Program-made: the position numbers and the translations under genes
Source of the DNA: Xanthostigma xanthostigma
Lineage: Eukaryota; Arthropoda; Insecta; Raphidioptera; Raphidiidae
Direction of reading: 5' to 3'
Assembly: GCA_963575645.1 (NCBI GenBank)
Contig: OY754470.1
Coordinates: 32,098,501-32,162,500, forward strand
DNA: 64,000 bases
Part shown: piece by piece, positions 38,584 through 52,137 of the stretch
How the letters are laid out: each line of letters opens with the position of its first letter
Numbering within the stretch: the first letter of the stretch is position 1
Notes under the pieces: generated by a model
Databases searched by the model: none
What the model was told of the DNA's origin: nothing
The model's input: the letters and a program-made list of their open reading frames with translations, nothing else

Positions 38584-41500
38584 AAGGTAAGTCTATTTAA
38601 CTATAACATTCAGGTTTGGACCATTCTCTCATAAGAAAATGCAAACTGCATATTAACCATTATTTTAACGCAACAAGCAGTTTTTACATGCTTTACGACA
38701 ATTAGGTGCAAATGAGTCCTTATAGGCAAAATTGCTTTATTTCACAAAGGTAAGTTTACTTACACTATAACATTCAGGTTTGGATCATTCTCTCATAAGA
38801 GAATGCAAATTGCATATTAACCATTATTTTAACGCAGACAAGCAGTTTTTACATGCTTCACGACAATTGCGTGCAAATGAGTCCTTATAAGCAAAATTGC
38901 TTTATTTCATGAGAGTAAGTCTATTTACACTATAACATTCAGGTTTGGATCATTCTCTCATAAGAAAATGCAAACTGCATATTAACCATTATTTTAACGC
39001 AACAAGCAGTTTTTACATGCTTTACGACAATTAGGTGCAAATGAGTCCTTATAGGCAAAATTGTTTTATTTCACAAAGGTAAGTCTACTTTCACTATAAT
39101 ATTCAGGGTTGGATCATTCTCTTATAAGAAAATGCAAATTGCATATTAACCATTATTTTAACGCAGACAAGCAGTTTTTACATGCTTCACGACAATTGCG
39201 TGCAAATGAGTCCTTATAAGCAAAATTGCTTTATTTCATGAGAGTAAGTCTATTTACACTATAACATTCAGGTTTGGATCATTCTCTCATAAGAAAATGC
39301 AAACTGCATATTAACCATTATTTTAACGCAACAAGCAGTTTTTACATGCTTTACGACAATTAGGTGCAAATGAGTCCTTATAGGCAAAATTGTTTTATTT
39401 CACAAAGGTAAGTCTACTTTCACTATAATATTCAGGGTTGGATCATTCTCTCATAAGAAAATGCAAACTGCATATTAACCATTATTTTAACGCAGACAAT
39501 CAGTTTTTAAATGCTTTACGACAATTAGGTGCAAATGAGTCCTTATAGGCAAAAGTGTTTTATTTCATGAAGGTAAGTCTATTTACACTGTAACATTCAG
39601 GTTTGGACCATTCTCTTATAAGAAAATGCAAACTGCATACTTACTATCATTTTCACGCAGACAAGCAGTTTTCACATGTTTTACGACAATTAGGTGGAAA
39701 TTCAAATAAGTCCTTAAAGGCAAAATTGTTTTATTTCACAAAGGTAGATCTACTTTCACTATAACATTCAGGTTTGGATCATTCTCTCATAAGAAAAATC
39801 AAACTGCATATTAACCATTATTTTAACGCAGACAAGCAGTTTTTACATGCTTCACGACAATTGTGTGCAAATGTGTCCTTATAGGCAAAATTGCTTTATT
39901 TTACAAAGGTAAGTCTATTTTCACTATAACATTCAGGTTTGGATCATTCTCTCATAAGAAAATGCAAACTGCATATTAACCATTATTTTAACGCATACAA
40001 GCAGTTTTTACATGCTTTATGACAATTAGGGGCAAATGAGTCTTTATAGGCAAAATTGCTTTATTTCATGAAGGTAAGTCTATTTACACTATAACATTCA
40101 GGTTTGGATCATTCTCTCATAAGGAAATGTAAACTGCATATTAACCATTATTTTAACGCAGACAAGCAGTTTTTACATGCTTCACGACAATTGCGTGCAA
40201 ATGAGTCCTTATAGGCAAAATTGCGTTATTTAACAAAGGTAAGTCTATTTTCACTATAACATTCAGGTTTGGATCATTCTCTCATAAGAAAATGCAAACT
40301 GCATATTAACCATTATTTTAACGCACACAAGCAGTTTTTACATGCTTTATGACAATTAGGGGCAAATGAGTCCTTATAGGCAAAATTGCTTATTTCATTA
40401 AGGTAAGTCTATTTACACTATAACATTCAGGTTTGGATCATTCTCTCATAAAAAAATGCAAACTGCATATTAACCATTATTTTAACGCTGACAAGCAGTT
40501 TTTACATGCTTTACGACAATTAGGTGCAAATGAGTCCTTATAGGCAAAGAGCTTTATTTCATGAAGGTAAGTCTATTTACACTATAACATTCAGGTTTGG
40601 ATCATTCTCTCATAAGAAAATGCAAACTGCATATTAGCCATTATTTTAACGCTGACAAGCAGTTTTTACATGCTTTACGACAATTAGGTGCAAATGAGTC
40701 CTTATAGGCAAAAGTGCTTTTTTTCATGAGGGTAAGTCTATTTACACTATAACATTCATGTTTGGATCATTCTCTCATAAGAAAATGGCAAACTGCATAT
40801 TTACTCTCATTTTCACGCAGACAAGCAGTTTTCACATGTTTTACGCCAATTAGGTGGAAATAAGTCCTTAAAGGCAAAATTGTTTTATTTCACAAAGGTA
40901 AGTCTACTTTCACTATAACATTCAGGTTTGGATCAATCTCTCATAAGAAAATGCAAACTGCATATTAACCATTATTTTTACGCTGACAAGCAGTTTTTAC
41001 ATGCTTTATGACAATTAGGGGCAAATAAGTCCTTATAGGCAAAATTGCTTTATTTCATGAAGGTAAGTCTATTTAACTATAACATTCAGGTTTGGATCAT
41101 TCTCTCATAAGAAAATGCAAACTGCATATTTACCATTATTTTAACGCAGACAAGCATTTTTTACATGCTTTACGACAATTACGTGCAAATGAGTCCTTAT
41201 AGGCAAAATTGCTTTATATTACAAAGGTAAGTTTACTTAAACTATAACATTCAGGTTTGGATCATTCTCTCATAAGAAAATGCAAACTGCATATTATACA
41301 TTATTTTAACGCATACAAGCAGTTTTTACATGCTTCATGACAATTAGAGGCAAATGGGTCCTTATAGGCAAAATTGCTTTATTTCATGAAGGTTAGTTTA
41401 TTTACACTATAACATTCAGGTTTGGACCATTCTCTCATAAGAAAATGCAAACTGCATATTAACCATTATTTTAACGCAACAAGCAGTTTTTACATGCTTT

Positions 41501-44500
41501 ACGACAATTAGGTGCAAATGAGTCCTTATAGGCAAAATTGCTTTATTTTACAAAGGTAAGTATACTTAAACTATAACATTCAGGTTTGGATCATTCTCTC
41601 ATAAGAAAATGCAAACTGCATATTAACGATTATTTTAACGCATACAAGCAGTTTTTACAAGCTTTATGACAATTAGGTGCAAATGAGTCCTTATAGGCAA
41701 AATTGCTTTATTTCATGAGGGTTAGTCTATTTACACTATAACATTTAGGTTTGGATCATTCTCTCATAAGAAAATGCAAACTGCATATTTACTATCATTT
41801 TAACGCATACAAACAGTTTTTACATGCTTTATGACAATTAGGTGCAAATGAGTCCTTATAGGCAAAATTGCTTTATTTCATGAGGGTAATGCTATTTTCA
41901 CTATAACATTCAGGTTTGGATCATTTTCTCATAAGAAAATGCAAGTTCATATTAACCATTATTTTAATGCAGACAAGCAGTTTTTACATGCTTTATGACA
42001 ATTAGGGGCAAATGAGTCCTTATAGGCAAAATAGCTTTATTTCATTAAGGTTAGTCTATTTACACTATAACATTCAGGTTTGAATCTCTCTCACATAAGA
42101 AAATGCAAACTGCATATTAACCATTATTTTAACGCTGACAAGCAGTTTTTACATGCTTTACGACAATTAGGGGCAAATAAGTGCTTATAGGCAAAAGTGC
42201 TTTATTTCATGAGGGTAAGTCTATTTACACTATAACATTCAGGTTTGGATCATTCTCTCATAAGAAAATGCAAACTGCATATTTACTATCATTTTCACGC
42301 AGACAAGCAGTTTTCACATGTTTTACGCAATTAGGTGGAAATAAGTTCTTAAAGACAAAATTGTTTTATTCCACAAAGGTAAGTCTACTTTCACTATAAC
42401 ATTCAGGTTTGGATCATTCTTTCATAAGAAAATGCAAACTGCATATTAACCATTATTTTAACGCAGACAAGCAGTTTTTACATGCTTCACGACAATTGCG
42501 TGCAAATGAGTCCTTATAGGCAAAATTGCGTTATTTTACAAAGGTTAGTCTATTTTCACTATAACATTCAGGTTGGGATCATTCTCTCATAAGATAATGC
42601 AAACTGCATATTAACCATTATTTTAACCCATACAAGCAGTTTTTACACGCTTTATGACAATTAGGGGCAAATGAGTCCTTATAGAAAAAATTGCTTTATT
42701 TCATTAAGGTAAGTCTATTTACACTATAACATTCAGGTTTGGGTCATTCTCTCATAAGAAAACGCAAACTGCATATTAACTATTATTTTAACGCTGACAA
42801 GCAGTTTTTTCATGCTTTACGACAATTAGGTGCAAATGAGTCCTTATAGGCAAAAGTGCTTTATTTCATGAGGGTAAGTCTATTTACACTATAACATTCA
42901 GGTTTGGATCATTCTCTCATACGAAAATGCAAACTGCATATTTACTATCATTTTCACGCAGACAAGCAGTTTTCACATGTTTTACGACAATTAGGTGGAA
43001 ATAAGTCCTTAAAGGCAAAATTGTTTTATTCCACAAAGGTAAGTCTACTTTCACTATAACATTCAGGTTTGGATCATTCTCTCATAAGAAAATGCAAACT
43101 GCATATTAACCATTATTTTAACGCAGACAAGCAGTTTTTACATGCTTCACGACAATTGCGTGCAAATGAGTCCTTAAGGGCAAAATTGCGTTATTTTACA
43201 AAGGTAAGTCTATTTTCACTATAACATTCAGGTTTGGATCATTCTCTCATAAAAAAATGCAAACTGCATATTAACCATTATTTGAACGCTGACAAGCAGT
43301 TTTTACATGCTTTACGACAATTAGGTGCAAATGAGTCCTTATAGGCAAAAGTGCTTTTTTTCATGAGGGTAAGTCTATTAACACTATAACATTCAGGTTT
43401 GGATCATTCTCTCATAAGAAAATGGCAAACTGCATATTTACTCTCATTTTCACGCAGACAAGCAGTTTTCACATGTTTTACGCCAATTAGGTGGAAATAA
43501 GTCCTTAAAGGCAAAATTGTTTTATTTCACAAAGGTAAGTCTACTTTCACTATAACATTCAGGTTTGGATCAATCTCTCATAAGAAAATGCAAACTGCAT
43601 ATTAACCATTATTTTTACGCTGACAAGCAGTTTTTACATGCTTTATGACAATTAGGGGCAAATAAGTCCTTATAGGCAAAATTGCTTTATTTCATGAAGG
43701 TTAGTCTATTTAACTATAACATTCAGGTTTGGATCATTCTCTCATAAGAAAATGCAAACTGCATATTAACCATTATTTTAACGCAGACAAGCAGTTTTTA
43801 CATGCTTTACGACAATTAGGTGCAAATGAGTCCTTATAGGCAAAATTGCTTTATTTTACAAAGGTAAGTATACTTAAACTATAACATTCAGGTTTGGATC
43901 ATTCTCTCATAAGAAAATGCAAACTGCATATTATACATTATTTTAACGCATACAAGCAGTTTTTACATGCTTTATGACAATTAGAGGCAAATGGGTCCTT
44001 ATAGGCAAAATTGCTTTATTTCATGAAGGTTAGTCTATTTACACTATAACATTCAGGTTTGGACCATTCTCTCATAAGAAAATGCAAACTGCATATTAAC
44101 CATTATTTTAACGCAACAAGCAGTTTTTACATGCTTTACGACAATTAGGTGCAAATGAGTCCTTATAGGCAAAATTGCTTTATTTCACAAAGGTAAGTTT
44201 ACTTACACTATAACATTCAGGTTTGGATCATTCTCTTATAAGAAAATGCAAATTGCATATTAACCATTATTTTAACGCAGACAAGCAGTTTTTACATGCT
44301 TCACGACAATTGCGTGCAAATGAGTCCTTATAAGCAAAATTGCTTTATTTCATGAGAGTAAGTCTATTTACACTATAACATTCAGGTTTGGATCATTCTC
44401 TCATAAGAAAATGCAAACTGCATATTAACCATTATTTTAACGCAACAAACAGTTTTTACATGCTTTACGACAATTAGGTGCAAATGAGTCCTTATAGGCA

Positions 44501-47500
44501 AAATTGTTTTATTTCACAAAGGTAAGTCTACTTTTACTATAATATTCAGGGTTGGATCATTCTCTCATAAGAAAATGCAAATTGCATATTAACCATTATT
44601 TTAACGCAGACAAGCAGTTTTTACATGCTTCACGACAATTGCGTGCAAATGAGTCCTTATAAGCAAAATTGCTTTATTTAATGAGAGTAAGTCTATTTAC
44701 ACTATAACATTCAGGTTTAGATCATTCTCTCATAAGAAAATGCAAACTGCATATTAACCATTATTTTAACGCAACAAGCAGTTTTTACATGCTTTACGAC
44801 AATTAGGTGCAAATGAGTCCTTATAGGCAAAATTGTTTTATTTCACAAAGGTAAGTCTACTTTCACTATAATATTCAGGGTTGGATCATTCTCTCATAAC
44901 AAAATGCAAACTGCATATTAACCATTGTTTTAACGCAGACAAGCAGTTTTTAAATGCTTTACGACAATTAGGTGCAAATGAGTCCTTATAGGCAAAAGTG
45001 TTTTATTTCATGAAGGTAAGTCTATTTACACTGTAACATTCAGGTTTGGACCATTCTCTTATAAGAAAATGCAAACTGCATATTTACTATCATTTTCACG
45101 CAGACAAGCAGTTTTCACATGTTTTACGACAATTAGGTGGAAATAAGTCCTTAAAGGCAAAATTGTTTTATTTCACAAATGTAGATCTACTTTCACTATA
45201 ACATTCAGGTTTGGATCATTCTCTCATAAGAAAAATCAAACTGCATATTAACCATTATTTTAACGCAGACAAGCAGTTTTTACATGCTTCACGACAATTG
45301 TATGCAAATGAGTCCTTATAGGCAAAATTGCTTTATTTTACAAAGGTAAGTCTATTTACACTATAACATTCAGGTTTGGATCATTCTCTCATAAGAAAAT
45401 GCAAACTGCATATTAACCATTATTTTAACGCATACAAGCAGTTTTTACATGCTTTATGACAATTAGGGGCAAATGAGTCTTTATAGGCAAAATTGCTTTA
45501 TTTCATGAAGGTAAGTCTATTTACACTTCAACATTCAGGTTTGCATCATTCTCTCATAAGAAAATGTAAACTGCATATTAACCATTATTTTAACGCAGAC
45601 AAGCAGTTTTTACATGCTTCACGACAATTGCGTGCAAATGAGTCCTTATAGGCAAAATTGCGTTATTTTACAAAGGTAAGTCTATTTTCACTATAACATT
45701 CAGGTTTAGATCATTCTCTCATAAGAAAATGCAAACTGCATATTAACCATTATTTTAACGCACACAAGCAGTTTTTACATGCTTTATGACAATTAGGGGC
45801 AAATGAGTCCTTTTAGGCAAAATTGCTTATTTCATTAAGGTAAGTCTATTTACACTATAACATTCAGGTTTGGATCATTCTCTCATAAGAAAATGCAAAC
45901 TGCATATTAACCATTATTTTAACGCTGACAAGCAGTTTTTACATGCTTTACGACAATTAGGTGCAAATGAGTCCTTATAGGCAAAATTGCTTTATTTTAC
46001 AAAGGTAAGTATACTAATTAAACTATAACATTCAGGTTTGGATCATTCTCTCATAAGAAAATGCAAACTGCATATTAACGATTATTTTAACGCATACAAG
46101 CAGTTTTTACAAGCTTTATGACAATTAGGTGCAAATGAGTCCTTATAGGCAAAATTGCTTTATTTCATGAGGGTTAGTCTATTTACACTATAACATTTAG
46201 GTTTGGATCATTCTCTCATAAGAAAATGCAAACTGCATATTTACTATCATTTTAACGCATACAAACAGTTTTTACATGCTTTATGACAATTAGGTGCAAA
46301 TGAGTCCTTATAGGCAAAATTGCTTTATTTCATGAGGGTAATGCTATTTTCACTATAACATTCAGGTTTGGATCATTTTCACATAAGAAAATGCAAGTTC
46401 ATATTAACCATTATTTTAATGCAGACAAGCAGTTTTTACATGCTTTATGACAATTAGGGGCAAATGAGTCCTTATAGGCAAAATAGCTTTATTTCATTAA
46501 GGTTAGTCTATTTACACTATAACATTCAGGTTTGAATCTCTCTCACATAAGAAAATGCAAACTGCATATTAACCATTATTTTAACGCTGACAAGCAGTTT
46601 TTACATGCTTTACGACAATTAGGGGCAAATAAGTGCTTATAGGCAAAAGTGCTTTATTTCATGAGGGTAAGTCTATTTACACTATAACATTCAGGTTTGG
46701 ATCATTCTCTCATAAGAAAATGCAAACTGCATATTTACTATCATTTTCACGCAGACAAGCAGTTTTCACATGTTTTACGCAATTAGGTGGAAATAAGTTC
46801 TTAAAGACAAAATTGTTTTATTCCACAAAGGTTAGTCTACTTTCACTATAACATTCAGGTTTGGATCATTCTTTCATAAGAAAATGCAAACTGCATATTA
46901 ACCATTATTTTAACGCAGACAAGCAGTTTTTACATGCTTCACGACAATTGCGTGCAAATGAGTCCTTATAGGCAAAATTGCGTTATTTTACAAAGGTTAG
47001 TCTATTTTCACTATAACATTCAGGTTGGGATCATTCTCTCATAAGATAATGCAAACTGCATATTAACCATTATTTTAACGCATACAAGCAGTTTTTACAC
47101 GCTTTATGACAATTAGGGGCAAATGAGTCCTTATAGAAAAAATTGCTTTATTTCATTAAGGTAAGTCTATTTACACTATAACATTCAGGTTTGGATCATT
47201 CTCTCATAAGAAAACGCAAACTGCATATTAACCATTATTTGAACGCTGACAAGCAGTTTTTACATGCTTTACGACAATTAGGTGCAAATGAGTCCTTATA
47301 GGCAAAAGTGCTTTTTTTCATGAGGGTAAGTCTATTTACACTATAACATTCAGGTTTGGATCATTCTCTCATAAGAAAATGGCAAACTGCATATTTACTC
47401 TCATTTTCACGCAGACAAGCAGTTTTCACATGTTTTACGCCAATTAGGTGGAAATAAGTCCTTAAAGGCAAAATTGTTTTATTTCACAAAGGTAAGTCTA

Positions 47501-47776
47501 CTTTCACTATAACATTCAGGTTTGGATCAATCTCTCATAAGAAAATGCAAACTGCATATTAACCATTATTTTTACGCTGACAAGCAGTTTTTACATGCTT
47601 TATGACAATTAAGGGCAAATAAGTCCTTATAGGCAAAATTGCTTTATTTCATGAAGGTAAGTCTATTTAACTATAACATTCAGGTTTGGATCATTCTCTC
47701 ATAAGAAAATGCAAACTGCATATTAACCATTATTTTAACGCAGACAAGCAGTTTTTACATGCTTTACGACAATTAG

Positions 47777-50700
47777 GTGCAAATGAGTCCTTATAGGCAA
47801 AATTGCTTAATTTTACAAAGGTAAGTATACTTAAACTATAACATTCAGGTTTGGATCATTCTCTCATAAGAAAATGCAAACTGCATATTATACATTATTT
47901 TAACGCATACAAGCAGTTTTTACATGCTTTATGACAATTAGAGGCAAATGGGTCCTTATAGGCAAAATTGCTTTATTTCATGAAGGTTAGTCTATTTACA
48001 CTATAACATTCAGGTTTGGACCATTCTCTCATAAGAAAATGCAAACTGCATATTAACCATTATTTTAACGCAACAAGCAGTTTTTACATGCTTTACGACA
48101 ATTAGGTGCAAATGAGTCCTTATAGGCAAAATTGCTTTATTTCACAAAGGTAAGTTTACTTACACTATAACATTCAGGTTTGGATCATTCTCTCATAAGA
48201 AAATGCAAATTGCATATTAACCATTATTTTAACGCAGACAAGCAGTTTTTACATGCTTCACGACAATTGCGTGCAAATGAGTCCTTATAAGCAAAATTGC
48301 TTTATTTCATGAGAGTAAGTCTATTTACACTATAACATTCAGGTTTGGATCATTCTCTCATAAGAAAATGCAAACTGCATATTAACCATTATTTTAACGC
48401 AACAAACAGTTTTTACATGCTTTACGACAATTAGGTGCAAATGAGTCCTTATAGGCAAAATTGTTTTATTTCACAAAGGTAAGTCTACTTTCACTATAAT
48501 ATTCAGGGTTGGATCATTCTCTCATAAGAAAATGCAAATTGCATATTAACCATTATTTTAACGCAGACAAGCAGTTTTTACATGCTTCACGACAATTGCG
48601 TGCAAATGAGTCCTTATAAGCAAAATTGCTTTATTTCATGAGAGTAAGTCTATTTACACTATAACATTCAGGTTTAGATCATTCTCTCATAAGAAAATGC
48701 AAACGGCATATTAACTATTATTTTAACGCAACAAGCAGTTTTTACATGCTTTACGACAATTAGGTGCAAATGAGTCCTTATAGGCAAAATTGTTTTATTT
48801 CACAAAGGTAAGTCTACTTTCACTATAATATTCAGGGTTGGATCATTCTCTCATAACAAAATGCAAACTGCATATTAACCATTGTTTTAACGCAGACAAG
48901 CAGTTTTTAAATGCTTTACGACAATTAGGTGCAAATGAGTCCTTATAGGCAAAAGTGTTTTATTTCATGAAGGTAAGTCTATTTACACTGTAACATTCAG
49001 GTTTGGACCATTCTCTTATAAGAAAATGCAAACTGCATATTTACTATCATTTTCACGCAGACAAGCAGTTTTCACATGTTTTACGACAATTAGGTGGAAA
49101 TAAGTCCTTAAAGGCAAAATTGTTTTATTTCACAAAGGTAGATCTACTTTCACTATACCATTCAGGTTTGGATCATTCTCTCATAAGAAAAATCAAACTG
49201 CATATTAACCATTATTTTAACGCAGACAAGCAGTTTTTACATGCTTCACGACAATTGTATGCAAATGAGTCCTTATAGGCAAAATTGCTTTACTTTACAA
49301 AGGTAAGTCTATTTACACTATAACATTCAGGTTTGGATCATTCTCTCATAAGAAAATGCAAACTGCATATTAACCATTATTTTAACGCATACAAGCAGTT
49401 TTTACATGCTTTATGACAATTAGGGGCAAATGAGTCTTTATAGGCAAAATTGCTTTATTTCATAAAGGTAAGTCTATTTACACTTCAACATTCAGGTTTG
49501 CATCATTCTCTCATAAGAAAATGTAAACTGCATATTAACCATTATTTTAACGCAGACAAGCAGTTTTTACATGCTTCACGACAATTGCGTGCAAATGAGT
49601 CCTTATAGGCAAAATTGCGTTATTTTACAAAGGTAAGTCTATTTTCACTATAACATTCAGGTTTGGATCATTCTCTCATAAGAAAATGCAAACTGCATAT
49701 TAACCATTATTTTAACGCACACAAGCAGTTTTTACATGCTTTATGACAATTAGGGGCAAATGAGTCCTTTTAGGCAAAATTGCTTATTTCATTAAGGTAA
49801 GTCTATTTACACTATAACATTCAGGTTTGGATCATTCTCTCATAAGAAAATGCAAACTGCATATTAACCATTATTTTAACGCTGACAAGCAGTTTTTACA
49901 TGCTTTACGACAATTAGGTGCAAATGAGTCCTTATAGGCAAAATTGCTTTATTTTACAAAGGTAAGTATACTTAAACTATAACATTCAGGTTTGGATCAT
50001 TCTCTCATAAGAAAATGCAAACTGCATATTAACGATTATTTTAACGCATACAAGCAGTTTTTACAAGCTTTATGACAATTAGGTGCAAATGAGTCCTTAT
50101 AGGCAAAATTGCTTTATTTCATGAGGGTTAGTCTATTTACACTATAACATTCAGGTTTGGACCATTCTCTTATAAGAAAATGCAAACTGCATATTTACTA
50201 TCATTTTCACGCAGACAAGCAGTTTTCACATGTTTTACGACAATTAGGTGGAAATAAGTCCTTAAAGGCAAAATTGTTTTATTTCACAAAGGTAGATCTA
50301 CTTTCACTATACCATTCAGGTTTGGATCATTCTCTCATAAGAAAAATCAAACTGCATATTAACCATTATTTTAACGCAGACAAGCAGTTTTTACATGCTT
50401 CACGACAATTGTATGCAAATGAGTCCTTATAGGCAAAATTGCTTTACTTTACAAAGGTAAGTCTATTTACACTATAACATTCAGGTTTGGATCATTCTCT
50501 CATAAGAAAATGCAAACTGCATATTAACCATTATTTTAACGCATACAAGCAGTTTTTACATGCTTTATGACAATTAGGTGCAAATGAGTCCTTATAGGCA
50601 AAATTGCTTTATTTCATGAGGGTAATGCTATTTTCACTATAACATTCAGGTTTGGATCATTTTCTCATAAGAAAATGCAAGTTCATATTAACCATTATTT

Positions 50701-52137
50701 TAATGCAGACAAGCAGTTTTTACATGCTTTATGACAATTAGGGGCAAATGAGTCCTTATGAGCAAAATAGCTTTATTTCATTAAGGTTAGTCTATTTACA
50801 CTATAACATTCAGGTTTGAATCTCTCTCACATAAGAAAATGCAAACTGCATATTAACCATTATTTTAACGCTGACAAGCAGTTTTTACATGCTTTACGAC
50901 AATTAGGGGCAAATAAGTGCTTATAGGCAAAAGTGCTTTATTTCATGAGGGTAAGTCTATTTACACTATAACATTCAGGTTTGGATCATTCTCTCATAAG
51001 AAAATGCAAACTGCATATTTACTATCATTTTCACGCAGACAAGCAGTTTTCACATGTTTTACGCAATTAGGTGGAAATAAGTTCTTAAAGACAAAATTGT
51101 TTTATTCCACAAAGGTTAGTCTACTTTCACTATAACATTCAGGTTTGGATCATTCTTTCATAAGAAAATGCAAACTGCATATTAACCATTATTTTAACGC
51201 AGACAAGCAGTTTTTACATGCTTCACGACAATTGCGTGCAAATGAGTCCTTATAGGCAAAATTGCGTTATTTTACAAAGGTTAGTCTATTTTCACTATAA
51301 CATTCAGGTTGGGATCATTCTCTCATAAGATAATGCAAACTGCATATTAACCATTATTTTAACGCATACAAGCAGTTTTTACACGCTTTATGACAATTAG
51401 GGGCAAATGAGTCCTTATAGAAAAAATTGCTTTATTTCATTAAGGTAAGTCTATTTACACTATAACATTCAGGTTTGGATCATTCTCTCATAAGAAAACG
51501 CAAACTGCATATTAACCATTATTTTAACGCTGACAAGCAGTTTTTTCATGCTTTACGACAATTAGGTGCAAATGAGTCCTTATAGGCAAAAGTGCTTTAT
51601 TTCATGAGGGTAAGTCTATTTACACTATAACATTCAGGTTTGGATCATTCTCTCATACGAAAATGCAAACTGCATATTTACTATCATTTTCACGCAGACA
51701 AGCAGTTTTCACATGTTTTACGACAATTAGGTGGAAATAAGTCCTTAAAGGCAAAATTGTTTTATTCCACAAAGGTAAGTCTACTTTCACTATAACATTC
51801 ATGTTTGGATCATTCTCTCATAAGAAAATGCAAACTGCATATTAACCATTATTTTAACGCAGACAAGCAGTTTTTACATGCTTCACGACAATTGCGTGCA
51901 AATGAGTCCTTAAGGGCAAAATTGCGTTATTTTACAAAGGTAAGTCTATTTTCACTATAACATTCAGGTTTGGATCATTCTCTCATAAGAAAATGCAAAC
52001 TGCATATTAACCATTATTTTAACGCATACAGGCAGTTTTTACATGCTTTATGACAATTAGGGGCAAATGAGTCCTTATAGGCAAAATTGCTTTATTTCAT
52101 TAAGGTAACTCTATTTACACTATAACATTCAGGTTTG
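47777..52137 (+). repeat. Rearranged family C segment
   Basis: From 47777 to about 50.0 kb it copies 43830-46.0 kb at an offset of 3957 bp (TTATACATTA monomers at 43931 and 47888). A 1154-bp step (7 monomers minus 1 base) then duplicates 48994-49420 at 50148-50574. From about 50575 it rejoins the GGGTAATGC-to-GAATCTCTCTCAC group, with that group's AAGTGCTTATAGG monomer at 50917. The identical 91-codon frames at 49003 and 50157 are products of this duplication and not genes: they start at TTG, have no ribosome or promoter context, and read through monomer boundaries. Confidence 0.78.
48994..50574 (+). repeat. 1154-bp local duplication
   Basis: The stretch with TTTGGACCATTCTCTTATAAG, GGTAGATCTAC, ACTATACCATTC and AATTGTATGCAAATG appears at 48994-49420 and again at 50148-50574, identical as far as I can see. 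ACTATACCATTC (for ACTATAACATTC) occurs only in these two copies, near 49155 and 50309, so the event is recent. Confidence 0.82.

Larger units (their letters stand above)
38293..47776 (+). repeat. Family C higher-order repeat, copy 2 (three monomers deleted)
   Basis: Follows copy 1 at +9948 up to about 46010. There 3 extra bases (GTATACTAATTAAAC) shift the offset to +9951. At about 47220 the offset drops to +9456: TTAACCATTATTTGAACGC at 47231 matches 37775, so exactly 495 bp (three monomers, including the TACGAAAATG and TTAAGGGC copies) are missing. The copy ends near 47776. At that point copy 1 met the next insert, but copy 2 continues into ordinary satellite resembling 43830 onward. Other differences from copy 1 are scattered single bases, such as CATTCATG for CATTCAGG near 40757. 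Confidence 0.87.
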
